Shown piece after piece: positions 9,067 to 18,946 of a stretch of 64,000 nucleotides of DNA (positions are counted from its first letter, which is position 1; every line of letters begins with the position of its first letter). The stretch is from assembly GCA_902761715.1 (NCBI GenBank), contig CACWLK010000011.1, positions 19,228 through 83,227 of the forward strand. The letters run 5' to 3'. This DNA is from an uncultured Rhodospirillales bacterium. GTDB taxonomy: Bacteria > Pseudomonadota > Alphaproteobacteria > RF32 > CAG-239. The notes below the pieces were generated by a model. The model made no database searches and was not told the DNA's origin. It saw only the letters and a list, made by a program, of their open reading frames with translations. The position numbers were made by a program, and so were the translations under genes.

Positions 9067-10731
9067 TCATGAATTTATTAAAACTTTAGCTGCAGCTCTC
9101 GCCTCGTCGGTGATGGTTTCGCCGGCAAGCATGCGGGCGATTTCTTCCTCTCGTTCGGAAGACGAAAGCTCGTTAACATAAGTAGTAGTTATATTATTTT
9201 TAGTTTTCTTTTCAACTTTAAAATGATGATCACCGCAGGCAGCGACTTGTGGGGCATGGGTAACAATCAGCACCTGCACATTGCGTGCCAGCGTTTTAAG
9301 TCGGCTACCGACCGCCTGTGCAGTAGCACCGCCGACACCGGCATCAACTTCATCAAAAATCATGGTTATATCGCTGGCTGAACTAATCAAATTGACCTTA
9401 AGTGCAAGCATAAAACGAGCCAACTCACCGCCGGAAGCAATTTTGTTGAGCGGTCCCTGGGGAGAATTGGGGTTGGTAGCCACCGTAAAACATACATCGT
9501 CCATACCCTGTGCGTTCCAACTGCTCTCCGGAAGTTCGGTAACCTGAGTTATAAATCGAGCTTTTTCCATTTTGAGCGGAGGAAGCTCTTTCATAATGCA
9601 TTTGTCAAGCTCAGCGGCAGCTTTGCGGCGACAAGAGCTTAGGGCACGTGCTTTTTCGATATATTGAAGGCGCAAGGTATCTTCTGCTTTTTTGAGATTT
9701 AACAAGCCGTCTTCGCCAAGTTCAATTGATGATAGCTGTTGTTGCATTTCTTGCATTTTTTGCGGCAAACCGTCAATGTCGGTTCCGTGTTTGCGAGCAG
9801 CCGCACGCAGGGCAAAAAGGCGTTGTTCGATATTGTCGGCCTCATTCTGGTTGTAGTTTAGAGCCGAGCTGACGTCTTCAATTTGGCGAATCGCTTCATC
9901 AGCATTGACCAGAGTTTGTTCAAGACTATCCACAATGTCCTGATATTTACCGTTAACCAAAGCATTGGCACGGTCTATTGCCGATTGAGCATGGCGCACT
10001 GCCGATAAAATATCGGCACCTTGAGTTAGAGAACCATAGGCAACATTGAGACTTTCTATCAGTTTTTCGCAATTCATAATCTCATTGCGGCGTTGATTAA
10101 GCTCGTTTTCTTCTCCGACAACCGGCTTTAATTTTTGCAGTTCATCTACCCAATGACGGAGGTTTTCTTCGTCTTCACGCGATTTAGCCAAATTGTTTTC
10201 AGCCGATATTCGTGCCTGTTTGGCTGCCATGTATTGTTTGTAAGCATCTGCAACTTTTGCGATTTGTGTAGTATATTTGCCATAACCGTCGAGAATTGAT
10301 AAGTGAGTTGCCGGATTGAGCAGACCTTGGTTGTCAAATTGTCCATGTATTTCAACAAGATGAGAGCCAAATTCTTTAAGTAATTTCAAAGAAATCGGCT
10401 GGTCATTGATAAAAATTTTGCTTTTGCCGTCAGTACCGAGTGTACGTTTGATGACCAAGGAATCATCGATTTCAAGATCATTTTCGGTAGCTAAATTCAT
10501 CAAGGGGCTGTTTTTCTCGGGTTTGGTAAAAACAGCAGTAACCGACAGCTTGTCGGTACCGTTGCGAATCAGCGACACATCGGCTCGTTGTCCGAGCACA
10601 AGTCCTAATGAATCGAGCAAAATAGATTTACCGGCGCCGGTCTCCCCGCTCAATATGGTGAGACCGTCGGCAAACTCCAAATCGAGCTTGTCAATCAACA
10701 CCACATTACGGACAGACAAACTTTCAAGCAT
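9067..10731 (-). CDS. recN: DNA repair protein RecN
   Basis: SMC-like ATPase of 554 residues. Walker A GETGAGKS is at 29-36; the long middle part is predicted coiled coil, and the C-terminal half carries the signature SGGELARFMLALK and Walker B MIFDEVDAGVGG. RecN acts early in double-strand-break repair. It lies between bamD and gltX with gaps of 3 and 10 bases, as in many alphaproteobacteria. No LexA box was looked for successfully. Confidence 0.96.
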   Translation of the reverse strand: MLESLSVRNVVLIDKLDLEFADGLTILSGETGAGKSILLDSLGLVLGQRADVSLIRNGTDKLSVTAVFTKPEKNSPLMNLATENDLEIDDSLVIKRTLGTDGKSKIFINDQPISLKLLKEFGSHLVEIHGQFDNQGLLNPATHLSILDGYGKYTTQIAKVADAYKQYMAAKQARISAENNLAKSREDEENLRHWVDELQKLKPVVGEENELNQRRNEIMNCEKLIESLNVAYGSLTQGADILSAVRHAQSAIDRANALVNGKYQDIVDSLEQTLVNADEAIRQIEDVSSALNYNQNEADNIEQRLFALRAAARKHGTDIDGLPQKMQEMQQQLSSIELGEDGLLNLKKAEDTLRLQYIEKARALSSCRRKAAAELDKCIMKELPPLKMEKARFITQVTELPESSWNAQGMDDVCFTVATNPNSPQGPLNKIASGGELARFMLALKVNLISSASDITMIFDEVDAGVGGATAQAVGSRLKTLARNVQVLIVTHAPQVAACGDHHFKVEKKTKNNITTTYVNELSSSEREEEIARMLAGETITDEARAAAKVLINS

Positions 10732-10734
10732 TGT

Positions 10735-11484
10735 TTAGCCTTTGATAAGCTCCGCTGATTTGGCGGTCCAAGAACTCTTGGGATAGTTGTATTGTAAAAC
10801 TTTGAAAGCTGATGAGGCTTCTTCAGCCAACCCCAAAATTTTATAAACTTCAATCTGGCGATACAAGGCTTCTTCAATGTAATTGGTGGTTTGGTAGTTG
10901 TTGACTACATTTGAAAAACGATTGAGCGCAGACAAATAGTTGCGTTGTTGTAAGTAATAACGTCCGATTTCCATTTCCTGACCGGCCAAGTTGCCGTTAG
11001 CAAAAATAATCTTTTGTTTGGCATCAGCGGCATATTTTGAGTTTGGAAAACGCATAACCAATTGGTTCAAGGCATCAAGAGCTTTGGTAGTTTCGCCCTG
11101 ATTGCGGTTGGAATCGGATATTTGGTCAAAATAGCACATGGCTTTCAGATAGTAGGCATAGTCAATATTTTCGTTGCCGGGGTGAAAACGAATAAAGCGG
11201 TCTAAAGCCATGATTGCTTCGTCATAACTTTCATTTTTGTAATAAGCATAAGCCCCCATTATTTTGGCATCAGTAGCCCATTTGGAATAAGGATATTCAA
11301 GTTCAACCTGCTCAAATGTTTCGGCGGCTTCTTTGTATTTGGTCTTTTCAAGTTGCTTATGAGCACGATTATAAAGGCGTTCGACCGAAATATGCTCTTC
11401 TTGATTTTTGCTGTCGGAAGAAGCGCAGGCATTGAGCATTAACAATGCTGAAAAACAGAATAAAAACAATTTTAATTTTGACAT
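10735..11484 (-). CDS. bamD: Outer membrane assembly lipoprotein BamD
   Basis: 249 residues with a lipoprotein signal (LMLNAC, Cys at about 20) followed by TPR-like helical repeats, e.g. LYNRAHKQLEKTKYKEAAETF. BamD is the essential lipoprotein of the BAM complex that inserts beta-barrels such as the autotransporter at the left edge. It sits between lpxC and recN, the common alphaproteobacterial order (comL/yfiO). Length is normal. Confidence 0.93.
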   Translation of the reverse strand: MSKLKLFLFCFSALLMLNACASSDSKNQEEHISVERLYNRAHKQLEKTKYKEAAETFEQVELEYPYSKWATDAKIMGAYAYYKNESYDEAIMALDRFIRFHPGNENIDYAYYLKAMCYFDQISDSNRNQGETTKALDALNQLVMRFPNSKYAADAKQKIIFANGNLAGQEMEIGRYYLQQRNYLSALNRFSNVVNNYQTTNYIEEALYRQIEVYKILGLAEEASSAFKVLQYNYPKSSWTAKSAELIKG

Positions 11485-11486
11485 GA

Positions 11487-12341
11487 CTACACCAATTTGT
11501 AATTTGAATTATCACTAAACAGTTTTTTTAATAACTCGTTATTATGAAAATGTCCAGTTTTCATCGCAGTTAATTCGCCGATAATGAAAAAACCGGATGT
11601 ATACATATCACCGATAGCATCTAAAACCTTGTGGTTTACACATTCATGCGGATTTTTCATACCATCGGGATTAAGGACTTTGTCACCATCCAAAACAAGG
11701 GCATTTTCAAGACTTCCGCCTTTGATCAAACCAATCGACTGCAGATAGTCAATTTGACTTTTTTCACAAAAAGTACGGCACGGAGCAATTTCTGAAGCAT
11801 AAATATCCTCGGTTATAAGACCGTGAAACTCTTGATGACCGACAATCGGAGACGGAAACTCAATTGTAAAATTAACTTTAAGTCCTTCGTCTGCCGGAGA
11901 AAGGCTTACAGTGTTACCATTGTTGTCCGTATAAGACACATTTTTAAGCACTTTGAGAAATTTGCGAGGGGCATTTTGTGCAACCAACGGAACCTTTTTG
12001 AGGGTTTTATACAAATGTTCTCCGCTGCCGTCCAAAATCGGCAGTTCGGGATTGGAAACCTCGATACGAGCATTGTCAATGCCCAAAATGTAAAGAACCG
12101 ACATCAAATGTTCAATTGTGCTGACAATGTTTTTGTCTGCATCGCCAAGGCAGGTGCAATTTCTGGTATCAACAACTTGGGAATACAGAGCTTTAAACTC
12201 TGGTTTGGAAGGCAAGTCGGAACGAATAAATACGATACCGGTACCAGGTTCGGACGGATAAAAAACAAGTTTAGAAACAAGTCCGGAATGAAGTCCTACG
12301 CCATTAATTTCAACCGTTTGCGATAATGTGTGTTGCTGCAT
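11487..12341 (-). CDS. lpxC: UDP-3-O-acyl-N-acetylglucosamine deacetylase LpxC
   Basis: Committed step of lipid A synthesis, cytoplasmic zinc enzyme. Start set at the ATG giving MQQHTLSQTVEING (284 residues); the frame continues upstream to 12416, but that part is the 3' end of the RNase P RNA. Zinc ligands are visible as H78 (TIEHLM) and H237/D241 (HKVLDAIGD), and the catalytic His is H264 (KTGHFHNN). AAGAGGA lies 6 to 12 bases before the ATG. It heads the lpxC-bamD-recN-gltX-mutT run. Confidence 0.95.
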   Translation of the reverse strand: MQQHTLSQTVEINGVGLHSGLVSKLVFYPSEPGTGIVFIRSDLPSKPEFKALYSQVVDTRNCTCLGDADKNIVSTIEHLMSVLYILGIDNARIEVSNPELPILDGSGEHLYKTLKKVPLVAQNAPRKFLKVLKNVSYTDNNGNTVSLSPADEGLKVNFTIEFPSPIVGHQEFHGLITEDIYASEIAPCRTFCEKSQIDYLQSIGLIKGGSLENALVLDGDKVLNPDGMKNPHECVNHKVLDAIGDMYTSGFFIIGELTAMKTGHFHNNELLKKLFSDNSNYKLV

Positions 12342-12360
12342 AAAAATCCTCTTTGTTAAA

Positions 12361-12762
12361 AACAGGCAGCCTGTAAGCCGGGTTCTGTAACTTCTTGACT
12401 GTTTTGCAACAGGCAAGAAGACGATAGCTATTCATCTAGGCAGAACATTGCTGTTATGCTCATCGCGACCTACCTCTGGAGTGAGGTGGAAACGCCTCAA
12501 CAACTTTGAAAAAATCAAAGCCCTCCTAATTTGGTCTTGCTTCAAACAGGGTTTACCTGGCCAAAGTTATTGCTAACTTTGCGGTGAGCTCTTACCTCGC
12601 CTTTTCAACCTTACCGAACATGGTTCGGCGGTAATTTTCTGTGGCACTTTCCCTTGGATTGCTCCAGCCAGACGTTATCTGGTGTCTTGTTTCCATGAAG
12701 CCCGGACTTTCCTCATTAACGGATTTTCCTTTCCGCAACGCAGCTATCCGGCTGCCTGTGTA
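12361..12762 (-). ncRNA. rnpB: RNase P RNA (bacterial type A)
   Basis: On the minus strand the P1 helix is formed by CAGGCAGCC near 12750-12758 and GGCTGCCTG near 12363-12371. The core motifs are present: GAGGAAAGTCCGGGC close to the 5' end (about 12701-12716), and near the 3' end the conserved AGAACCCGGCTTACAGGC. The centre holds the usual GAGGTAAGAGCTCACCG-like segment. A T-rich stretch follows P1. It processes 5' leaders of pre-tRNAs. Exact ends are approximate by a few bases. It lies immediately upstream of lpxC and overlaps only the false N-terminal extension of that frame. Confidence 0.95.
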
Positions 12763-12918
12763 TAAAGTTAATCTATTCGCAGGGAAAAGCAAGAAAAATT
12801 TTATTTTTTTTAATGGTCGGCAAACAAGTGCTTAAGCCTTATTTTACAAGGTGTTTGAATTTTAGTTTATGCACGTAAGTAAGAACATAACAAGAACATA
12901 CATAAAAATACTAAAAAT

Positions 12919-12943
12919 TCCCATTGATTCCCAAAAAATCCCA
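12919..12943 (-). promoter_or_regulatory. MraZ operator: three TGGGA repeats at 10-bp spacing
   Basis: On the minus strand the region reads TGGGA-N5-TGGGA-N5-TGGGA (on the plus strand TCCCA at 12919, 12929 and 12939). This is the known MraZ box architecture, one repeat per helical turn, placed 45 bases before the mraZ start. It supports autoregulation of the division/cell-wall cluster by MraZ. Confidence 0.85.
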
Positions 12944-12987
12944 TGTTATACCATAAGAGTAAGGGTAATCTAAAAAGGACTAAAAAA

Positions 12988-13458
12988 GTGAGAAAAACGT
13001 TCCTTTTCATGGACACAATTGTAAATAAGGTAGACGCCAAAGGGCGTGTTTCTCTGCCTTCAGATTACCGTGCAATAGTTAAAGAATTATCAACAGAAAT
13101 CGTATGTTATCGCAGCCTGACTTCCCCGTGTATTGAGGGCTGTGCTGAAGAATTGCTTGAAAAAATTGCTGCTGATATGGAAACATCACTGGACTTTTTC
13201 TCACAAACCCAAGATGACCTTACAAACCTTATATTCGGTGATGCAAGACGTTTCAGCTTTGACAGCACCGGGCGTATTCTGCTGTCAGAAAAACTGCTTA
13301 AACACGCCCAAATTACTGATACTGCCGTTTTTGTCGGTAAAGGACGTAAATTCCAAATTTGGAACCCCGAAAACTGGGCCAAAGAAGAAAAACGTATTCG
13401 TCAAGAAATAATGAAAAACCGCCCTTCTCTCTCAATGAAAGGAGGCACTAACCGATGA
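12988..13458 (+). CDS. mraZ: Transcriptional regulator MraZ
   Basis: AbrB-like DNA-binding protein of two SpoVT-type domains, 156 residues from the GTG at 12988, which has AAGGAC eight bases upstream. An ATG-led extension to 12943 overlaps the operator and is less likely. The first domain has NKVDAKGRVSLPSDYR, the second DSTGRILL. MraZ represses the dcw cluster by binding direct repeats of TGGGA, which are visible just upstream. Its stop overlaps the rsmH start by 4 bases. Confidence 0.93.
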   Translation: MRKTFLFMDTIVNKVDAKGRVSLPSDYRAIVKELSTEIVCYRSLTSPCIEGCAEELLEKIAADMETSLDFFSQTQDDLTNLIFGDARRFSFDSTGRILLSEKLLKHAQITDTAVFVGKGRKFQIWNPENWAKEEKRIRQEIMKNRPSLSMKGGTNR

Positions 13459-14378
13459 GCCAGAAGCATATACCTGTAATGCTAAATGAGGTGCTGCAGA
13501 GTTTGGCCCCCGCCGACGGCAAGGTATATGTTGACGCAACTTTCGGCAACGGCGGTTATACAAAAGCCATTTTAGACAGCGCAAATTGTAAAGTTATTGC
13601 CATTGACAGAGATCCCAACGTGAAAGAGCGAGCCAAAGAAATTAAAGCGGCTTACGGAGAGCGTTTTGAGTTTTGTGCCGGTTGTTTCGGCGATATTAAC
13701 TCTTTGGTAAAGCAACCGGTGGACGGCATTGTATTTGATATAGGCGTATCATCAATGCAATTGGATCAGGCCGAAAGAGGCTTTTCTTATGCCAAAGAGG
13801 CCAATCTTGATATGCGTATGTCTTGCGACGGAGTGTCAGCCTATGATTTGATAAATACCGCTTCGGAAAAAGAATTGGCCGATATTATTTATCAATACGG
13901 GGAAGAAAGAAAATCGCGCCAAATTGCAAGCAAAATCGTTAACGAGCGCAAAGCTGCTCCGATTAAGACAACCAAACAACTGGCAGAAATAATTTACCAA
14001 GTTATCCATAAAAAACCAGGTCAGCCCGATCCGGCAACCAGAACTTTTCAGGCGTTGAGGATTGCCGTAAACGACGAATTGGGCGAGTTAGAACGTGGTC
14101 TTTGCAATGGTCTGAGTATTTTGAAAAGCGGCGGCAAAATGGTGGTCGTAACTTTTCACTCCCTTGAAGACCGCATTGTTAAAAAGTTTTTCAGCGAGAA
14201 ATCTGGCAAAAAAGTACATGTTTCTCGCTATGCTCCGGAAATTCCGGAAAATCAGAATTGTGAATTAACCAACCCTTCAAAGGCTATTCTCCCGACAGAG
14301 GAGGAAATTGCCGCCAACTCACGTGCACATTCCGCAAAACTGCGCTATGCGACTAAAACTTCGGAGACAAACAGATGA
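13455..14378 (+). CDS. rsmH: 16S rRNA (cytosine-N4) methyltransferase RsmH
   Basis: 307 residues, normal length. N-terminal HIPVMLNEVLQSL and the SAM-binding VDATFGNGGYTKAIL are typical; ATRTFQALRIAVNDELGELE and FHSLEDRIVKKFF are the hallmark C-terminal motifs. It makes the N4 methyl of m4Cm1402 in 16S rRNA. The AAAGGAGG at its start is a strong SD, and the gene overlaps mraZ and ftsL by 4 bases each. Confidence 0.97.
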   Translation: MSQKHIPVMLNEVLQSLAPADGKVYVDATFGNGGYTKAILDSANCKVIAIDRDPNVKERAKEIKAAYGERFEFCAGCFGDINSLVKQPVDGIVFDIGVSSMQLDQAERGFSYAKEANLDMRMSCDGVSAYDLINTASEKELADIIYQYGEERKSRQIASKIVNERKAAPIKTTKQLAEIIYQVIHKKPGQPDPATRTFQALRIAVNDELGELERGLCNGLSILKSGGKMVVVTFHSLEDRIVKKFFSEKSGKKVHVSRYAPEIPENQNCELTNPSKAILPTEEEIAANSRAHSAKLRYATKTSETNR

Positions 14379-14761
14379 ATAATACCAGATCAGCTACTAT
14401 TTGCCTATGGTTTACACTTACATTTTTTGCCGCATTTATGGTTTTTGTTATGAAAAACTGTGTTGAGGATTTGGAAAAAGAGTTAGTGCAAATAAACAGC
14501 TCGATTAATGACGATGTCAAATCTATTCATATTTTGAAAGCCGAATGGAGCCATTTAAATAATCCGGAAAGATTGAGAAAACTGGCCGCAAAACACATAG
14601 CTTTGGAACCGGTAAAACCGGAACAGATTATCAATTATGCTTTGTTGCCGTTTGATTATGAATCTGATGCAACCGCACGCAAAATGTTGGCCCGCCAAAA
14701 CATTAACAATCAGGCTGCGGCAAACAAGGAATTGCGCAAGTTGGCAAAGGTCCAGCAGTAG
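14375..14761 (+). CDS. ftsL: Cell division protein FtsL-like
   Basis: 128 residues with one N-terminal membrane helix (about 8-25), then a short periplasmic coiled-coil-like part (LEKELVQINSSINDD) and the phrase LNNPERLRKLAAKHIAL that recurs in alphaproteobacterial FtsL. It would recruit FtsB and FtsI to the septum. FtsL evolves fast, so position between rsmH and the transpeptidase gene is the main support. Translationally coupled to rsmH. Confidence 0.82.
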   Translation: MNNTRSATICLWFTLTFFAAFMVFVMKNCVEDLEKELVQINSSINDDVKSIHILKAEWSHLNNPERLRKLAAKHIALEPVKPEQIINYALLPFDYESDATARKMLARQNINNQAAANKELRKLAKVQQ

Positions 14762-14769
14762 AGACTGAG

Positions 14770-16503
14770 ATGAAGTGGTGGTTTAAGAAAAAATACAAGT
14801 TTTATATGCCGGGCGAAGAAATCAAAGTCAACCGCTCGTTTTATAATTATAATATAGAAAAAGATCCACTGGGAAGCTGCAAAGCCCGTATGAGTTGGGC
14901 TATATTAGGTGTGGCGGCTGTTTATTTGTGTATTGCAATACGCACTTTTGCCGTATGTTGGAGCGGATACAATCCTTCGTCCGATAAAAAGGCTGATGAT
15001 GATGAGATGCCGCAAATTATGGTGGAAAACCCAATTACCAGAGCTGACATTGTTGATCGCAACGGTGCAATTATTGCAACCTCATTGCCGACAGTAAATC
15101 TATATGCAAAACCTTTTAAGGTAAAAAACAAGGAAGAAGCTGCGGAAAAATTGAGCGAGCTCATACCTGATATGCTTTATGAAGATATTTTGGCAAGGCT
15201 TAACAAAAAAACTAAGTTTGTTTATGTAAAAAGAAACTTATCTTTAGCGCAAAAATATCAAATTTATGCTTTGGGTATTGAAGGTTTGGAGTTTGAAAAT
15301 GTGGAAAAACGAGTTTATCCGCATAAAAATCTGTTTTCGCATATACTGGGCAAGACCAATATTGACAATGTAGGTATCTCCGGCATTGAAAAGAACTTGA
15401 ATGAACGTCTAACGACCTCTGATGTGCCGCTTAAGTTAAGTATTGATGCCGGCGTGCAAGACACAATCAGAACCAAATTGTCAGCCGCGATTGAAAAGTT
15501 TAATGCTATCGGCGGTACAGCGATTTTGATGGATGTTAATACCGGCGAGGTTTTGGCGATGTTGTCGCTACCTGATTTTGACCCCAATCTGAATACGGTT
15601 CCTGATGAAAGAGAGCAGTTCAATTTTGCTACAAAAGGGTTGTATGAGCCGGGATCAGTGCTAAAAATCTTTAATGCAGCAATGGGGTTGGATAGCGGAA
15701 AAATAAGCCTGACCGATAAGTTTGATGCCACGAAGCCGCTAAAGTTGAGATATAACGTTATTAAAGATTATCGCGGAGAAAACCGTTGGTTGGATTTGCA
15801 GGAAATTTTAATTCATTCTTCCAATATCGGATCAGCACAAATTGCCCTAAAGGTCGGCAAAAAAACACAACAAAATTTTCTGCGTAATTTAGGATTTTTT
15901 GACACATTAAAAACTTTTGAAGTAACCGAAAAAGCACACCCGAATGTGCCCAGACGTTGGGGAGAAGAAACAACGGCAACGGTTGCTTACGGATATGGTA
16001 TATCGCTTACACCGCTCCATTTGATATCGGCCTTTTCGGCAGTAGTAAACGGTGGTATTTATCATGATCCTACTTTGATTAAACACGATGAAACTCCAGA
16101 AGGCAGAAGGGTCATGTCAGAAAAAACATCTGAAAAAATGCGCACCCTGCTGAGAGGCGTTGTCGTAAAAGGATCGGGCAAAAGAGCAAATGTTGCCGGA
16201 TATGAAGTGGCTGGCAAGACCGGAACTGCACAAAAACTGGTAAACGGGCGCTATATCGACAAGAAAGTTATGACTTCGTTTATGGCAACTTTTCCCGTAT
16301 CTGACCCTAAATATGCGTTATTCCTGATGATGGACGAACCTAAAGCAAGCAAAGAAACTTTTGGGTTTGCAACTTCGGGCTGGAATACGGTACCGACAGC
16401 CGGAGAGATTATTACGGCAATTGCACCGCAACTGAATGTTAAGGCAAACTATGACATTGATGACAAGCGGGCAAAAATGATTGAGGCCGCGTACAGCCGC
16501 TAG
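14770..16503 (+). CDS. ftsI: Septal peptidoglycan transpeptidase FtsI/PBP3
   Basis: Class B penicillin-binding protein of 577 residues. One membrane helix at about 43-64, then the PBP dimerisation domain, then the transpeptidase with SVLK (catalytic Ser296), SSN at 350-352 and KTG at 483-485. It crosslinks septal peptidoglycan with FtsW. It is the last gene of the cluster here; murE and the rest of the usual dcw run do not follow, and a convergent gene begins at once. Confidence 0.94.
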   Translation: MKWWFKKKYKFYMPGEEIKVNRSFYNYNIEKDPLGSCKARMSWAILGVAAVYLCIAIRTFAVCWSGYNPSSDKKADDDEMPQIMVENPITRADIVDRNGAIIATSLPTVNLYAKPFKVKNKEEAAEKLSELIPDMLYEDILARLNKKTKFVYVKRNLSLAQKYQIYALGIEGLEFENVEKRVYPHKNLFSHILGKTNIDNVGISGIEKNLNERLTTSDVPLKLSIDAGVQDTIRTKLSAAIEKFNAIGGTAILMDVNTGEVLAMLSLPDFDPNLNTVPDEREQFNFATKGLYEPGSVLKIFNAAMGLDSGKISLTDKFDATKPLKLRYNVIKDYRGENRWLDLQEILIHSSNIGSAQIALKVGKKTQQNFLRNLGFFDTLKTFEVTEKAHPNVPRRWGEETTATVAYGYGISLTPLHLISAFSAVVNGGIYHDPTLIKHDETPEGRRVMSEKTSEKMRTLLRGVVVKGSGKRANVAGYEVAGKTGTAQKLVNGRYIDKKVMTSFMATFPVSDPKYALFLMMDEPKASKETFGFATSGWNTVPTAGEIITAIAPQLNVKANYDIDDKRAKMIEAAYSR

Positions 16504-17174
16504 TGTTTTCGGCACAGGTTTTCTTCATAACTATAGTTTTTGAAATTATCCAAGCGATTTTGTTCTATTTGCAAACTTATTTGAAAACGCTCAATTATAG
16601 GTCTGATGGCTTCTGAATATATTTTGGTCATCTCGTCCGTAACCGCTTTGGAATCTTCATGAGGCAATATTTGGCGAGCTTTTAGAACCGATGCTTGTTT
16701 GATAAACTCTTTCTTTAATGTAGGCAAATAAAAATCTAAAACTTCCAAATTTATTTGTTGGTGCTGTTGCTCGTGGCGCAAAACAACATTGTATAAGCAT
16801 GTATCAGGTTTTAGGTCTTTACTGATATAGATAACCGGATTGCGATAACCGAATACTATGTCAATGCTCTCGGCAACAGCGCATTCGTAGTCTTTTCGGG
16901 GATAAAATTGAGTACGCAATTTTACCTGCCAAAAAACACTTATGTCTGCAAGTCCGGCAGCAAACATATTGATCTCTCTGAGCTTGTTACGGGAGGCTAT
17001 GGCACTTAATTGCAGAGTATTATGAGTGTTGTCGTACTTAAGTTTGCCATATGTGCCGCGCAAACGCACGACAGGGGGTTTGGAAAAATAGGCACAATCA
17101 TTTGCGGCAAATGTATTATGGCTTAAAATAAATGCAAAAGTGCAAAATATTGATGTTAAATATGTTTTTTTCAT
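16500..17174 (-). CDS. Secreted HExxH-type putative metalloprotease
   Basis: Start set at MKKTYLTSIF (224 residues), giving a clear signal peptide cut after TFA; the longer frame to 17261 overlaps the divergent neighbour. HEQQH at 134-138 lies in a hydrophobic/polar helix (VVLRHEQQHQQIN), matching the HExxH zinc motif, and a Glu further on could be a third ligand. I recognise no named family with certainty. The location would be periplasmic. Four bases of its 3' end overlap the end of ftsI on the other strand. Peptidase activity is inference from the motif. Confidence 0.7.
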   Translation of the reverse strand: MKKTYLTSIFCTFAFILSHNTFAANDCAYFSKPPVVRLRGTYGKLKYDNTHNTLQLSAIASRNKLREINMFAAGLADISVFWQVKLRTQFYPRKDYECAVAESIDIVFGYRNPVIYISKDLKPDTCLYNVVLRHEQQHQQINLEVLDFYLPTLKKEFIKQASVLKARQILPHEDSKAVTDEMTKIYSEAIRPIIERFQISLQIEQNRLDNFKNYSYEENLCRKH

Positions 17175-17224
17175 GTAAAATAATATATATTTGTATTTGT
17201 TAAAATTAAGTTTAGAGCCAAAAA

Positions 17225-17785
17225 ATGAAAAAAGCAATTTGGGGATTAGTACTTTGGGCAACAGCAGTTGCTACGGTTGCCTGGGCGCAGGAAAAATATG
17301 TGCGTAAGCCGGTGTTGCCCAATTTTTTTATGCCGGAGCAAGAGCTGTCCGGTTGGAAAAAGCAAGAGCCGAAAAAAGTAGTTGTTCCGGTGCAAAATAT
17401 TCCGTCTCCCAATATGCAAAATGCAAGACAACCGGCAAAAATTTCCAACAACTCACTTAAAAAACCCGAGAAAATTTCCGATAATTTGCCTAAAGATACC
17501 GGCGAGCCGGGAGTGATTGGACAACCCGGGTTTAGAAATTTAAAAATGAGAGCGGAGCAACCTGATTTGGTACCGGTATCCGTGCCTGCCCCCCCGAAAA
17601 AAGAATATACTCCGGAAGACGGACTAGGCGAAGGACTTATTAACGACCCTATATATCGACAGAGAATGGATGTATATGAGCAGGATTTACTTAAGATTTC
17701 CAAAACCGGTAAAATGCCACAAAATAATCAGTTAAAATCAGATTTAGATGCAATGAACAGCAATTTATCATTTAGTGTTGAATAA
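17225..17785 (+). CDS. Secreted proline-rich protein, unknown
   Basis: 186 residues with a signal peptide (MKKAIWGLVLWATAVATVAWAQ). The mature part is rich in Pro, Lys and Asn with little predicted fold, ending in a helical segment. No family recognised. It diverges from the HExxH protein gene, whose start lies 50 bases upstream, and is closed by a bidirectional terminator shared with mreB. Confidence 0.7.
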   Translation: MKKAIWGLVLWATAVATVAWAQEKYVRKPVLPNFFMPEQELSGWKKQEPKKVVVPVQNIPSPNMQNARQPAKISNNSLKKPEKISDNLPKDTGEPGVIGQPGFRNLKMRAEQPDLVPVSVPAPPKKEYTPEDGLGEGLINDPIYRQRMDVYEQDLLKISKTGKMPQNNQLKSDLDAMNSNLSFSVE

Positions 17786-17790
17786 AAAAA

Positions 17791-17815
17791 ATCCCTCCAT
17801 AACGGAGGGATTTTT
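17791..17815. terminator. Bidirectional terminator
   Basis: Hairpin ATCCCTCC / GGAGGGAT with A tract before and T tract after, between the convergent secreted-protein gene and mreB. Confidence 0.85.
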
Positions 17816-17834
17816 GATTTGGTAACCAATTGTA

Positions 17835-18899
<1,065 letters not shown>

Positions 18900-18946
18900 T
18901 TAATTAAATTTAGTTATTTTTTATAACATTACATCAATTAGTGCAA

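Noticed and set aside
12342..12416. Longer LpxC start
   Set aside because: The extra codons are part of the RNase P RNA 3' end, and the internal ATG has a good SD and fits the family.
12592..12835. Short frames inside 12.6-12.8 kb
   Set aside because: The region is the RNase P RNA gene, with its core motifs and P1 helix.
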